From contig JBAYVF010000014.1 in the NCBI GenBank assembly GCA_041674705.1, positions 1 through 45,370 of the forward strand: 45,370 nucleotides of DNA, in the 5' to 3' direction. Origin of the DNA: Aquincolibacterium sp041674705 (lineage in GTDB: Bacteria; Omnitrophota; Omnitrophia; Omnitrophales; Aquincolibacteriaceae). The translations under genes and the position numbers were made by a program. A model generated the notes under the pieces. It made no database searches. It was given only the letters and a program-made list of their open reading frames with translations, and was not told the DNA's origin. Positions 15,340-22,813 of this stretch are shown here, piece by piece; position 1 is the stretch's first letter; each line of letters starts with the position of its first letter.

Positions 15340-16526
15340 TGCGGCAACAGACGCTTTTAAATCGAACTTGCAAGCTTTCGTGTCTTTTTTGTTTTTTTAT
15401 GACGACGTTCTTTTTGTCGGCCGCATTCGGACAGGGAAAAAACACGAAAGACCTCAACGGGGAAAAGGAAAAAGCCGCTGCTTCTGGCAAGGAGATTGAG
15501 TCCAACAGCGTCTCCTTCGAAAAGCTTTTGGAGGATCATCCCGAAGACAAGAGCATTTATGATGATTACGCGCAGACTTTGGTCGGAGAAAGAAATTTTA
15601 ACGGAGCGATTGAAGTGTATCGACGCGCGCTTCTCATGGGAGACAAGTTGCAAAACAACAGCGGGACACCTCTTCTCGAAGCCATCGAAGAGGTGTTCGC
15701 CCTGAAGAAGTTTTCGGAAGCAATGAAAAAAGAGCCCTCTTGGGATCGGGCCCGGAAGATCTCCTTTAAAGGGGGCGAGATCGTGACCAATATTCCCCAA
15801 GAATATAGCGAGCCTTTAGTTCGAGATCTCGGCCTTCTTATTCGCGAAGAAAAAGCAATGCTCGAGGAAATCCTTGGAGCGCCGAAAGGGGAAATGCCTT
15901 TTTTAAAGATCAGCGTGGCGGGGCGCGCCGACGAATACAAAGCGCTCTGGAGAGAAAAAAAATTCGAACCAAGCCAACTTTCTTCAGGAGCGTATAACAT
16001 TGGAAAAAACGAAATCGTTGTTTTTTTTACCGGGGCCGATGTCCGGTGGACGCTCGCTCACGAGTTCGCGCACTGTTTTCTAAGGGCGTTTTACGCGCAG
16101 GAACCCTCAAAGTTTTTAGATGAAGGCCTCTCCAACTACCTGTCCTTTAAGCTTGCGAAAACCGGAGCCAAACCTATTCTTGAAGAAATCCTTGGCTGGC
16201 TTAAGGATCTTTACGGTGAAGGGAAGCTGAAAAACGCGCTCGATTTATTCTCATCCTGGGAACGTTATGAGCAATCCCCAGGCACGGAAGAAAAAATGGA
16301 GTTTTATATGCGGGCCTGGAGTCTGACCGCCTTTTTCTTGGACGGGGGGGACGCCTTTTTTTCAAAGTTCTTTCGGGACTACCTTCAATACGAGCTCCAA
16401 CTAGGACCCCTTTCCCGGAAAGATGTGGAGAATTATTTCCGCGCCAATTTTTCGGAGGAAAAAGAACGCGCGCTTAATGCTCAATGGGGCCTTTTTATCG
16501 AGAAGATGAATTATGAAAACATCTGA
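15339..16526 (+). CDS. Exported gluzincin-type metallopeptidase-like protein with TPR-like N-terminal region
   Basis: I place the start at ATG 15339, which overlaps the bioF stop as TAATG; an upstream open frame runs inside bioF and is not used. The N-terminus is a signal peptide (basic start, hydrophobic core, likely cleavage near AFGQG, about residue 30). Residues 60-130 look helical, like tetratricopeptide repeats (DYAQTLVGERNFNGAIEVYRRAL). A zinc-peptidase motif follows: HEFAH at 241-245 with the third ligand Glu262 in DEGLSNYLS, as in the peptidase MA/gluzincin group. The length is 395 aa. It probably acts in the periplasm on an unknown target. Why it sits between bioF and bioA is unclear. 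Confidence 0.75.
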   Translation: MRQQTLLNRTCKLSCLFCFFMTTFFLSAAFGQGKNTKDLNGEKEKAAASGKEIESNSVSFEKLLEDHPEDKSIYDDYAQTLVGERNFNGAIEVYRRALLMGDKLQNNSGTPLLEAIEEVFALKKFSEAMKKEPSWDRARKISFKGGEIVTNIPQEYSEPLVRDLGLLIREEKAMLEEILGAPKGEMPFLKISVAGRADEYKALWREKKFEPSQLSSGAYNIGKNEIVVFFTGADVRWTLAHEFAHCFLRAFYAQEPSKFLDEGLSNYLSFKLAKTGAKPILEEILGWLKDLYGEGKLKNALDLFSSWERYEQSPGTEEKMEFYMRAWSLTAFFLDGGDAFFSKFFRDYLQYELQLGPLSRKDVENYFRANFSEEKERALNAQWGLFIEKMNYENI

Positions 16527-16591
16527 AAGATTTGGGGAAAACAAATCCTGTTTTTGAATAGGTCGGGACAGGATAGAGAGGGGAGCGTTGG

Positions 16592-16897
16592 ATGGACGAA
16601 GAGTCAAAGTCTCTGAAGGTGATGCTTCTGGTTGCTGCGCTGATGCTGTGCGTGGCCGTTATCCCCACGCTGCCTTATGCTTATTACATCCTATTGCGAT
16701 TTATCGTGTGCGGCGCCGCAGTTTATGCGGCATTCAAACTGAGGAACAACTCTTCGCTGAGCGGCCACTTCATTCCGCTATTAATCATGGCGATACTGTT
16801 TAATCCCTTGGCGCCTGTTTATCTGACGCCCCTGATATGGCTGGTGGTAGATTTGGCCGGCGCGGTTTATTTTCTTAGATTAGCAAAAAAGATTTAA
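16592..16897 (+). CDS. Small membrane protein, DUF6804-like
   Basis: This is a 101-aa protein with three or four predicted membrane segments (about 10-25, 30-47, 60-75 and 77-95). The pattern LRFIVCGAAVYAAF followed by ILFNPLAPVYL and a tryptophan-containing helix resembles the DUF6804 family of small membrane proteins of unknown function. GGGAG upstream of the ATG at a proper distance supports the start. It lies in the same direction between the metallopeptidase and bioA. No function can be assigned. Confidence 0.65.
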   Translation: MDEESKSLKVMLLVAALMLCVAVIPTLPYAYYILLRFIVCGAAVYAAFKLRNNSSLSGHFIPLLIMAILFNPLAPVYLTPLIWLVVDLAGAVYFLRLAKKI

Positions 16898-16929
16898 CTT
16901 CCGAAAGGGAAGAGAAGGAGGTTGTGAAA

Positions 16930-17163
16930 ATGGATAGGATGACTACAGAAAAGAAAAAATGGGAAAACAGCTTTGAAAAATGGGAGCTGATAGCGCTGTG
17001 CGTTTTGATGGTGGTGGTTTTGGTTCTTACGCCGTTTCAGGTCATGGTCAACGTTCTAGGGAAACCCCTGATGCTGGCTCTTTTTCTAGTGCTTTTTATT
17101 TTGGTGCGCATGGATTCAAGGATGAGGCGAAAAGAAGCGGGGGCGCGCGCGGAAGAGTATTAA
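16930..17163 (+). CDS. Small two-helix membrane protein, unknown
   Basis: The protein has 77 aa with a charged N-terminus (MDRMTTEKKKWENSFEKWE), two hydrophobic segments (about 18-37 and 43-60) and a charged C-terminus (RMDSRMRRKEAGARAEEY). AGGAGG at 16915-16920 is ideally spaced for ATG 16930; a GTG at 16924 is too close. I do not recognise a family. It follows the DUF6804-like gene by 32 bp, and the two may work together. The 85 bases from here to bioA show no clear promoter. Confidence 0.6.
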   Translation: MDRMTTEKKKWENSFEKWELIALCVLMVVVLVLTPFQVMVNVLGKPLMLALFLVLFILVRMDSRMRRKEAGARAEEY

Positions 17164-17248
17164 AAAAAGAATAGCGGGCGAGAATCTGTTTTTACCGCTC
17201 GTCTTACCTCTGCGGCGAAGCATGTGAGACGCGAAAGAGAGAAGCGAA

Positions 17249-18595
17249 ATGAACACAAATGAATTAATTCGAAAAGACCGAAAACACCTCTGGCATCCGT
17301 TCACGCAGATGCAAGATTGGCAGGTCGACGATTTTCCGGTCATTGAAAAAGGAAAAGGCTGTTATTTGATCGATACTCAGGGGCGGCGGTATCTGGACGG
17401 GGTGTCCTCGCTTTGGTGTAATGTCCACGGGCATCGGGTGAAGGAGCTTGACCGGGCGATCGAAAAACAACTTAAAAAAATTTCCCACACCACTTTCCTC
17501 GGGCTTACGCATCCCACGGCGATCGAGCTGGCGGAAAAACTGATCGCGATCGCGCCCAAGGGGCTTAGCCGTGTTTTTTATTCCGATTCCGGTTCCGAGG
17601 CTGTGGAGATCGCCCTCAAGATAGCGTTTCAATATTGGGCGCAGAAAGGCAGGCCTGAGAAGAAAAAATTCGCGCGGCTCGTCAACGCTTATCATGGTGA
17701 CACGCTCGGCGCGGTGAGCGTCGGGGGGATCGACCTTTTCCACGAGATCTATAAGCCCCTTCTTTTCGAAACGTTCGCTATCCCGTCGCCTTACTGTTAC
17801 CGGTGGGAGACCACACGCGATCCGGAAAAAGTAAAAAACGAAGCGCTAAGCGCGATGGAGAAAGTCTTGCGTGAGCATCACCACGAGATTGCGGCGCTTG
17901 TGATGGAGCCTTTGATGCAAGGCGCCGCCGGCATGATCGACCAGCCGGCTGGGTATATTTCCCGTGCCAGGGAGTTGACGCGAAAGTATAATACCCTCCT
18001 GATCTTTGACGAGGTTGCGACGGGATTCGGGCGAACCGGGAAAATGTTTGCCGCGGACCACGAGAACGTGACCCCCGACATACTGACGGTTGCGAAAGGA
18101 CTCACGGGAGGCTACCTGCCGTTGGCCGCGACGCTGACGACCGAAGAAGTTTATAGCGCTTTTCTGGGCCGCCATGAGGAATTCAAGGCTTTTTTTCACG
18201 GGCATACTTATACCGCCAATCCACTGGCTTGCGCGGTGGCGATCGCGAATCTCGAGCTTTTCGAAAAACAAAAGACGCTCGAAAAGTTGCAGCCGAAAAT
18301 CCAGCTCATCAAAAAAAGACTGGAAGATTTTTACAGCTTGAAGTGCGTCGGGGATATTCGCCAATGCGGCGTTATGGTCGGAATTGAGTTGGTCCGCGAT
18401 AAGGCGACTCAAGAACCGTTCGAATCCAGAGAAAAGATCGGCGTCCGTGTGATCGAGCTGGCACGAAGAAAAGGTGCGATCCTCCGCCCTCTAGGCCCGG
18501 TGATCGTGCTCATGCCGCCGCTGGGGATGACGGAAAAAGAACTCAACAAGCTGCTAGATATTACTTATGAGTCAATAAAGGAAGTCACGGAATGA
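17249..18595 (+). CDS. bioA: Adenosylmethionine-8-amino-7-oxononanoate aminotransferase BioA
   Basis: BioA converts 8-amino-7-oxononanoate to 7,8-diaminopelargonic acid with PLP. Class III aminotransferase features are HLWHPFTQM (13-21), DGVSSLWCNVHGH (50-62), SGSEAVEIALK (114-124), AYHGDTLGAVSVGG (147-160), IFDEVATGFGRTG (252-264) and the PLP-binding Lys283 in VAKGLTGGYLP. The length, 448 aa, and the PYCYRW segment (181-186) recall the Bacillus-type enzyme. That group includes a lysine-using BioA, but the amino donor cannot be decided by eye. bioD follows after 7 bp. Confidence 0.95.
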   Translation: MNTNELIRKDRKHLWHPFTQMQDWQVDDFPVIEKGKGCYLIDTQGRRYLDGVSSLWCNVHGHRVKELDRAIEKQLKKISHTTFLGLTHPTAIELAEKLIAIAPKGLSRVFYSDSGSEAVEIALKIAFQYWAQKGRPEKKKFARLVNAYHGDTLGAVSVGGIDLFHEIYKPLLFETFAIPSPYCYRWETTRDPEKVKNEALSAMEKVLREHHHEIAALVMEPLMQGAAGMIDQPAGYISRARELTRKYNTLLIFDEVATGFGRTGKMFAADHENVTPDILTVAKGLTGGYLPLAATLTTEEVYSAFLGRHEEFKAFFHGHTYTANPLACAVAIANLELFEKQKTLEKLQPKIQLIKKRLEDFYSLKCVGDIRQCGVMVGIELVRDKATQEPFESREKIGVRVIELARRKGAILRPLGPVIVLMPPLGMTEKELNKLLDITYESIKEVTE

Positions 18596-18602
18596 AAAGC
18601 GT

Positions 18603-19340
18603 ATGAAAGCCGGAATATTCATCACAGGGACAGACACCGACGTCGGAAAAACAGTGATCTCGGCGGGTCTTGCGCTTGTCCTCCGGGATCGTGGGATGAA
18701 AGTGGGCGTGATGAAGCCTGTCGCGACCGGTTGTTACGGGGGAGACGAAAGGCTTATTTCCCAGGACGCGGTGTTTTTGATGGAGGCCGCCGAGAACGAA
18801 TACCCCCCGCTCACGAGCCCCTCGCGTTTCCGCAACCCTCTCTCGCCCAACGTTGCGGCCACGCTGGAAAAAAAAGAAGTGGATATCCCGCAAATCCTTA
18901 AAAGTTATCATCAGCTACAGAAGCACTATGACTTCATGATCGTTGAGGGTGTGGGCGGACTGATGGTTCCCCTCAAGAAAGATTATTATGTGGCCAATCT
19001 CATTCGCGATATGGGATTGCCGATCGTGATCGTGTCATACGCGGGGCTTGGCGCGATCAATCACACGCTTCTTACCGTGGATGCGGCCACGATCCGGGGG
19101 CTCGAAGTGCGTGGCATCATCTTTAACCGTGTTGCTGTGGCGAATTATTCGCTGGCCGAACTTACAAATCCCAAAGTTATACAAGATCTTTCCGGCGTTC
19201 CGATCCTCGGGAGCCTTCCCGACATTGAGGGACTTAACATGGATAGCTGCCAGTTCGGGAAGCTCAAGGAAATTTTTCAGGAGCGCATCCGGATCGACAA
19301 AATCACAGGAAGTTTTTCCAGCGCTATTCCCCACAGATAG
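18603..19340 (+). CDS. bioD: Dethiobiotin synthetase BioD
   Basis: BioD closes the ureido ring of dethiobiotin from diaminopelargonate, CO2 and ATP. The P-loop is GTDTDVGKT (9-17). The substrate-site motif KPVATGC follows near residue 40, then VEGVGGLMVP and the base-specific region near IIFNRV. The length is 245 aa, slightly long for the family. With bioB, bioF and bioA it completes the late biotin pathway. No BioC, BioH, BioW, BioI or BioZ gene is present, so the source of the pimeloyl group is the open question that the SDR and ketosynthase may answer. Confidence 0.95.
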   Translation: MKAGIFITGTDTDVGKTVISAGLALVLRDRGMKVGVMKPVATGCYGGDERLISQDAVFLMEAAENEYPPLTSPSRFRNPLSPNVAATLEKKEVDIPQILKSYHQLQKHYDFMIVEGVGGLMVPLKKDYYVANLIRDMGLPIVIVSYAGLGAINHTLLTVDAATIRGLEVRGIIFNRVAVANYSLAELTNPKVIQDLSGVPILGSLPDIEGLNMDSCQFGKLKEIFQERIRIDKITGSFSSAIPHR

Positions 19341-19357
19341 ACCGAAAGGAATCAGCC

Positions 19358-20725
19358 TTGTCCAACAGGAAAGCCATCGGCGTCTTACTTGAAAGAAAAA
19401 AAGACGCGAGCCTGCTGAATTGGAACCTCAAGCGTCCTTACCCACCCGAAAAGATCCGCATTCCAATCCCCGCATCTTCAGAACCCTGCGTCCGGGAAGG
19501 AGAGACCGTTCAGATCGGGCAAAAGATCGCCAGCCCGCAAGAAGCGGGAGGTGTGAGCCTTCACGCCGGTATGTCCGGCAAGGTGGAGAAGATAGCGTCT
19601 TTTCCGAGCGCGGCGGGAGGCGAAAGAAGAATGATCGAGATCCGAAAACACGGCAGTCCCAATGCCTATCAATTTCCGCAAAGCGGAAATTGGGGCAGCC
19701 CCGACCACCATAAAGCAAAAGAAAATAAAGGTCGGGGCGAGCCCAAATCTCTTCCGCCTGCGGAGACGCGAAAAGGATGGGCCGAGATCCCGGCAGAAGA
19801 ACTTTCGAGTGTTTTTCAGCACTCCGGGCTTGTGACCACGGATCCCTCCATGGAGCCAGTTCATGCGAAACTCGAACGTCATACCGGAGCACGAACGATC
19901 ATCATCAACGGGTGTGAGCCGGAACCCTACATCACCTGCGAGCAAGTGCTTATCCTGTCTCATGCCGTAGAAATTTTAAAGGGCGCCGAACTACTCAAAA
20001 GAGCTCTTAAGGCCGAAAAGATCCTTTTCGCGTTCGAGGACTGCAATCTCGAAATGATCGAGCTGATTAAGAGCAAGATCTACTTTCTGAAGTGGGAATA
20101 TGCCGAAGTCCGGACCGTTCCCGCGCTCTACCCGCAAGGCTCTGAAGGCGCCCTGCTTCAGGCGTGGTTCCCGGGAGAAGAAGACCGGGCGGTTGTTTTT
20201 CCCGCCTCCACGGCGTTTGCGGCCTATGAAGCGGTCGCGCTGGGAAAGCCTTTTTACGAGAGAGTGGTGACGGTCGGCGGCGAATGCGTGGTCGAACCGC
20301 GCAGCCTCTGGCTACCCCTCGGAATTTCTTTTCATGATGCGATCCATGCCTGCAAGGGAGTGATGCGCGAACCCGAAAAGATCCTTATGGGCGGGCCTAT
20401 GGCCGGAACCGCGCAAAGGACCGCAGAGGTTTCTGTGATGGCCGGGACTGGCGCGATCCTCGCGCTTCCTAAAGAAGTCGCGAAAGACGGACCCGAGGAA
20501 CCTTGTCTCCGGTGTAATCTTTGCGTCGATCATTGTCCGGCTCTGCTATCGCCCGTGATGATCACGCTGGCCGCGGAGCGAAATGAATTTGCGGTTGCAG
20601 AAGAATGGAATGTTGCGGATTGCGTTGAATGCGGCAATTGCTCCTATGTGTGCCCGTCCAAACGGCCGATGTTGAAGTTTATTCGCCTGGCGCGCGATCA
20701 CACGAAAAGGATGGCTCATGGTTGA
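19358..20725 (+). CDS. rnfC: RnfC-like iron-sulfur subunit lacking the flavin/NADH glycine loop
   Basis: RnfC is the soluble NADH- or ferredoxin-facing subunit of the Rnf ion-pumping complex. Two four-cysteine cluster motifs are intact: Cys383-386-389-393 (CLRCNLCVDHCP) and Cys422-425-428-432 (CVECGNCSYVCPSKRP). The N-terminal barrel-sandwich part (PCVREGETVQIGQKIA), EPYITCEQVLI and YPQGSEG also fit. The glycine-rich GIVGLGGAGFP loop of true RnfC reads GLVTTDPSMEPVHAKL here (157-172), so the flavin/nucleotide pocket looks lost. A poorly conserved insert fills about 103-145. The start is TTG with AAAGGA upstream. It overlaps rnfD by 8 bp. Confidence 0.88.
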   Translation: MSNRKAIGVLLERKKDASLLNWNLKRPYPPEKIRIPIPASSEPCVREGETVQIGQKIASPQEAGGVSLHAGMSGKVEKIASFPSAAGGERRMIEIRKHGSPNAYQFPQSGNWGSPDHHKAKENKGRGEPKSLPPAETRKGWAEIPAEELSSVFQHSGLVTTDPSMEPVHAKLERHTGARTIIINGCEPEPYITCEQVLILSHAVEILKGAELLKRALKAEKILFAFEDCNLEMIELIKSKIYFLKWEYAEVRTVPALYPQGSEGALLQAWFPGEEDRAVVFPASTAFAAYEAVALGKPFYERVVTVGGECVVEPRSLWLPLGISFHDAIHACKGVMREPEKILMGGPMAGTAQRTAEVSVMAGTGAILALPKEVAKDGPEEPCLRCNLCVDHCPALLSPVMITLAAERNEFAVAEEWNVADCVECGNCSYVCPSKRPMLKFIRLARDHTKRMAHG

Positions 20726-21575
20726 GGGGACGCTTTCTTATAAAACAACCTTGCCGGCACATATCCGATCCGGAGATTCTCTGGCCCGGCGGCACTGGGG
20801 GCAGCTCGCCGCTCTCGCTCCGGTCTTTGTAACAACCTGTTTTACCGGCCACGCGGAAATTCTGCGCATTCTTTTGATCTGCCTGGTAAGCGCGATCGCG
20901 TTCGGATTTTTAGCCGCGAAGCTTTTCCGGAAAAAAGAAAGTCTGTGGAACGGCGAAACCGTGCTCGCCGCAACGCTCTTCTCCCTGCTTATGCCTTCGC
21001 GATGTCCTTCCGAGGTTGTGATCCTCGGTGTTTTTATGGCGGTTTTTGTCGGCCGAGAGCTTTTCGGTGGTACGGGCGCCCACCTTTTGCACCCACTTCT
21101 CTTGGCGCGTGTTTTTTTACAACTCTGTTTTCCCAAAGCCATGTCGGAACCCATGCTCCTGGCGGGAGAGGGAAGTGTTTGGACGCTTCTAGGCGTCGGT
21201 CTCGGAGGAATCATCTTTCTCAAACAAAGACAAGGCTATTGGGAAACGCCGGCTCTTTTTATGGCGGCATGCTTTATTTGCGAAGCTTTGTTTGGAGGCC
21301 GGGAAATGCCATTCGCCTTTTTTGGCGGCGTTCTTCTGACAGCTTTTTTTCTTTTGGCGGACCCCGTGGCCCTTCCGCTAACGCGCCAAGGGACAGCTCT
21401 TTTCGTTTTGGGCGCAGCGCTTTTAAGCTCGCGGCTCAGTCCGGAGGGATTCTCAATCCGCTCTGCCGGATACGCGATCCTTTTGATGAATCTGTTAACC
21501 CCTTGGCTGGACGTCTGGCTCAGACCCGTTTCTTATAAAACAAAACATCATCTCAAGGCAACTTATCCGTCATGA
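20718..21575 (+). CDS. rnfD: RnfD-like membrane subunit without the covalent-FMN segment
   Basis: RnfD is a multi-helix subunit of Rnf that normally carries FMN on a threonine. RnfD-like features are LFGGTGAHLLHPLLLARVFL near 110-130 (compare LFGGLGYNIFNPAMVG) and the late GGVLLTAFFLLADPVALPLT (compare GGAFFMATDPV with a following Thr/Pro). The protein has 285 aa against about 350 for the family. Between the segment ending LQLCFP and the helix starting near WTLLGV only some 15 residues remain, so the loop with the ATPLD-type FMN threonine is absent. It overlaps rnfC at its start and the next small ORF at its stop (ATGA). About eight membrane helices are likely. Confidence 0.82.
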   Translation: MVEGTLSYKTTLPAHIRSGDSLARRHWGQLAALAPVFVTTCFTGHAEILRILLICLVSAIAFGFLAAKLFRKKESLWNGETVLAATLFSLLMPSRCPSEVVILGVFMAVFVGRELFGGTGAHLLHPLLLARVFLQLCFPKAMSEPMLLAGEGSVWTLLGVGLGGIIFLKQRQGYWETPALFMAACFICEALFGGREMPFAFFGGVLLTAFFLLADPVALPLTRQGTALFVLGAALLSSRLSPEGFSIRSAGYAILLMNLLTPWLDVWLRPVSYKTKHHLKATYPS

Positions 21576-21679
21576 ACATCAAAAAAGCGGCGATGACAGC
21601 GTCAAAATATTTATTTCTGGTGCTTTTCCTGTGTCTGCTTGTCGCGATTCTTGGCGCGGCGCAAACGCTGAGGCGGTGA
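21572..21679 (+). CDS. 35-residue single-helix peptide in the RnfG position
   Basis: The ATG overlaps the rnfD stop (ATGA), so it should be translated by coupling. The peptide starts MNIKKAAMTASKY, continues as one hydrophobic helix (about residues 12-30) and ends in TLRR. In canonical rnfCDGEAB order this is the place of rnfG, whose product has an N-terminal helix followed by a periplasmic FMN domain of about 170 residues. Only a helix is left here. It may be a reduced RnfG or an unrelated small subunit; sequence alone cannot decide. Confidence 0.55.
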   Translation: MNIKKAAMTASKYLFLVLFLCLLVAILGAAQTLRR

Positions 21680-21701
21680 AGATCATGAGGTCCTGGGGTC
21701 A

Positions 21702-22229
21702 ATGAAACTACCGGAAAGCCTTTTCTCGCGATTGTTCCTGGCCTATCTTCCATTCATGGTCTACCCCTATGGTTTTTTCAAGGCAGGCGTTGCGGCGCTG
21801 TGGATCGTTGTGTTCCTCTGGATCACGGTTGCTTTTTTCTGGTTCACACGCCGGATTTTTCCCGATCGTTCCTTAAAATGCGCTTTCTTCCTGTGGTTGA
21901 TCGTGTGGGCTCAGGCCGTATGGACGCTTACAAAGCTACCGCCTTACTGGATCGTCAGTGTTTTCTTTCTCGCCCCCGTCTCATTTCTCGAAGATACAGT
22001 AAAGCCCGGGCATGTTCGTGTTTTCTCCAGACAAGTGCCGAAGTATTTTTTTGAACGGGCGCTGGCCGGGATCGGCTTTGCAGGTTTCGTGATGCTTTTG
22101 GCGCTCGTTCGGGGAGTCGGTGAAAAGCATCTTGGGATCCACGCTTTCGAACAACCCGCCGGCATGTTGCTTGTGATCGCAGCCGTTGCTTTTTTATGGA
22201 AAAATCAACCGTACCAGGGGAGAAGGTAA
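21702..22229 (+). CDS. rnfE: RnfE-like membrane subunit without the conserved cysteines
   Basis: RnfE and RnfA are paired six-helix proteins that together hold a [2Fe-2S] cluster in the membrane. This 175-aa protein has the RnfE layout and its C-terminal part LVRGVGEKHLGIHAF, then PAGMLLVIAAVAFLWKNQ, matches RnfE well (compare ...PPGAFLLLGLLIALKN). The two cysteine motifs are altered: the LGLCPLLAVS-type helix reads LAYLPFMVYP, and the VNCIVLGRAEAF-type motif reads FFLAPVSFLEDTV. No cysteine remains in either place. It starts 22 bp after the small ORF and ends one base before the next gene. Confidence 0.75.
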   Translation: MKLPESLFSRLFLAYLPFMVYPYGFFKAGVAALWIVVFLWITVAFFWFTRRIFPDRSLKCAFFLWLIVWAQAVWTLTKLPPYWIVSVFFLAPVSFLEDTVKPGHVRVFSRQVPKYFFERALAGIGFAGFVMLLALVRGVGEKHLGIHAFEQPAGMLLVIAAVAFLWKNQPYQGRR

Positions 22230-22230
22230 C

Positions 22231-22737
22231 GTGTATTTTTTAATCATCACCTTCGGCTTTCTGCTGGCGATGCGTGGCGCAAGGCCCGCCCCTTTGCAAA
22301 AACCGGGTGACGGACTCGAACGCATTTTGCGCAACGCCGCGGATTTTTTTCTTACAACGAGTTTGATCCTTGTGCTTTGGGCGCTCGCTACAGCCGTTGA
22401 AAAGATCCAGCCCATCGCCCTCGAATATGAGGTCCTGGGCTTCGGGATCGCCGCCTATTTGTTTTCGCGCTTTCAGAAAAAAACAGACGCCTTTTTTTTC
22501 TCTGTGTTTGCGAGCGTTTTTATGATCCATTCAAGGCAGATCGATCTTTTTCACGGGCTTTCGCTTGTCTGGGCCGTGAGCGCGGGGATCGCGATTTTTC
22601 AGGCCTGCTTTCTGGGTTTAAGATACAAACTTCTTTTTTCGGACACACCAGTCTCGATGAGGGGGTGGCCGAGCCTGTGTCTTTTGGCCGGATGTATCTC
22701 TCTTGTTCTATGGAGTCTCGAGAGCTTGGTTTTCTAA
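22231..22737 (+). CDS. rnfA: RnfA-like membrane subunit without the conserved cysteines
   Basis: I choose the GTG at 22231, which has GGGGAGAAGG just upstream and lies one base after the rnfE-like stop; this gives 168 aa. The C-terminal half resembles RnfA: a region ending LLFSDTPVSMRGWPSL, then a last helix CISLVLWSLESLVF (compare LELADVPKPFRGTPIALI...). The Fe-S motifs of RnfA are not there: the LGICPFLG region reads MRGARPAPLQKPG, and the TNCAVLG region reads ASVFMIHSR. RnfB, the ferredoxin-like partner that normally follows rnfA, is not encoded; pilT comes next. Confidence 0.7.
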   Translation: MYFLIITFGFLLAMRGARPAPLQKPGDGLERILRNAADFFLTTSLILVLWALATAVEKIQPIALEYEVLGFGIAAYLFSRFQKKTDAFFFSVFASVFMIHSRQIDLFHGLSLVWAVSAGIAIFQACFLGLRYKLLFSDTPVSMRGWPSLCLLAGCISLVLWSLESLVF

Positions 22738-22813
22738 GGTTTTTATCCAGAAAGTCGACAATAACGGAAAGAAGCGTTTTGTCCCAACGAATTCATTTCA
22801 AAGGAGTTTTCCC

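Noticed and set aside
16527..17248. A BirA operator or other known biotin-control site near bioB or bioA
   Set aside because: I found no sequence resembling the TTGTAAAC-type BirA half-sites, nor the BioR or BioQ sites I remember, upstream of bioB, the ketosynthase gene or bioA.
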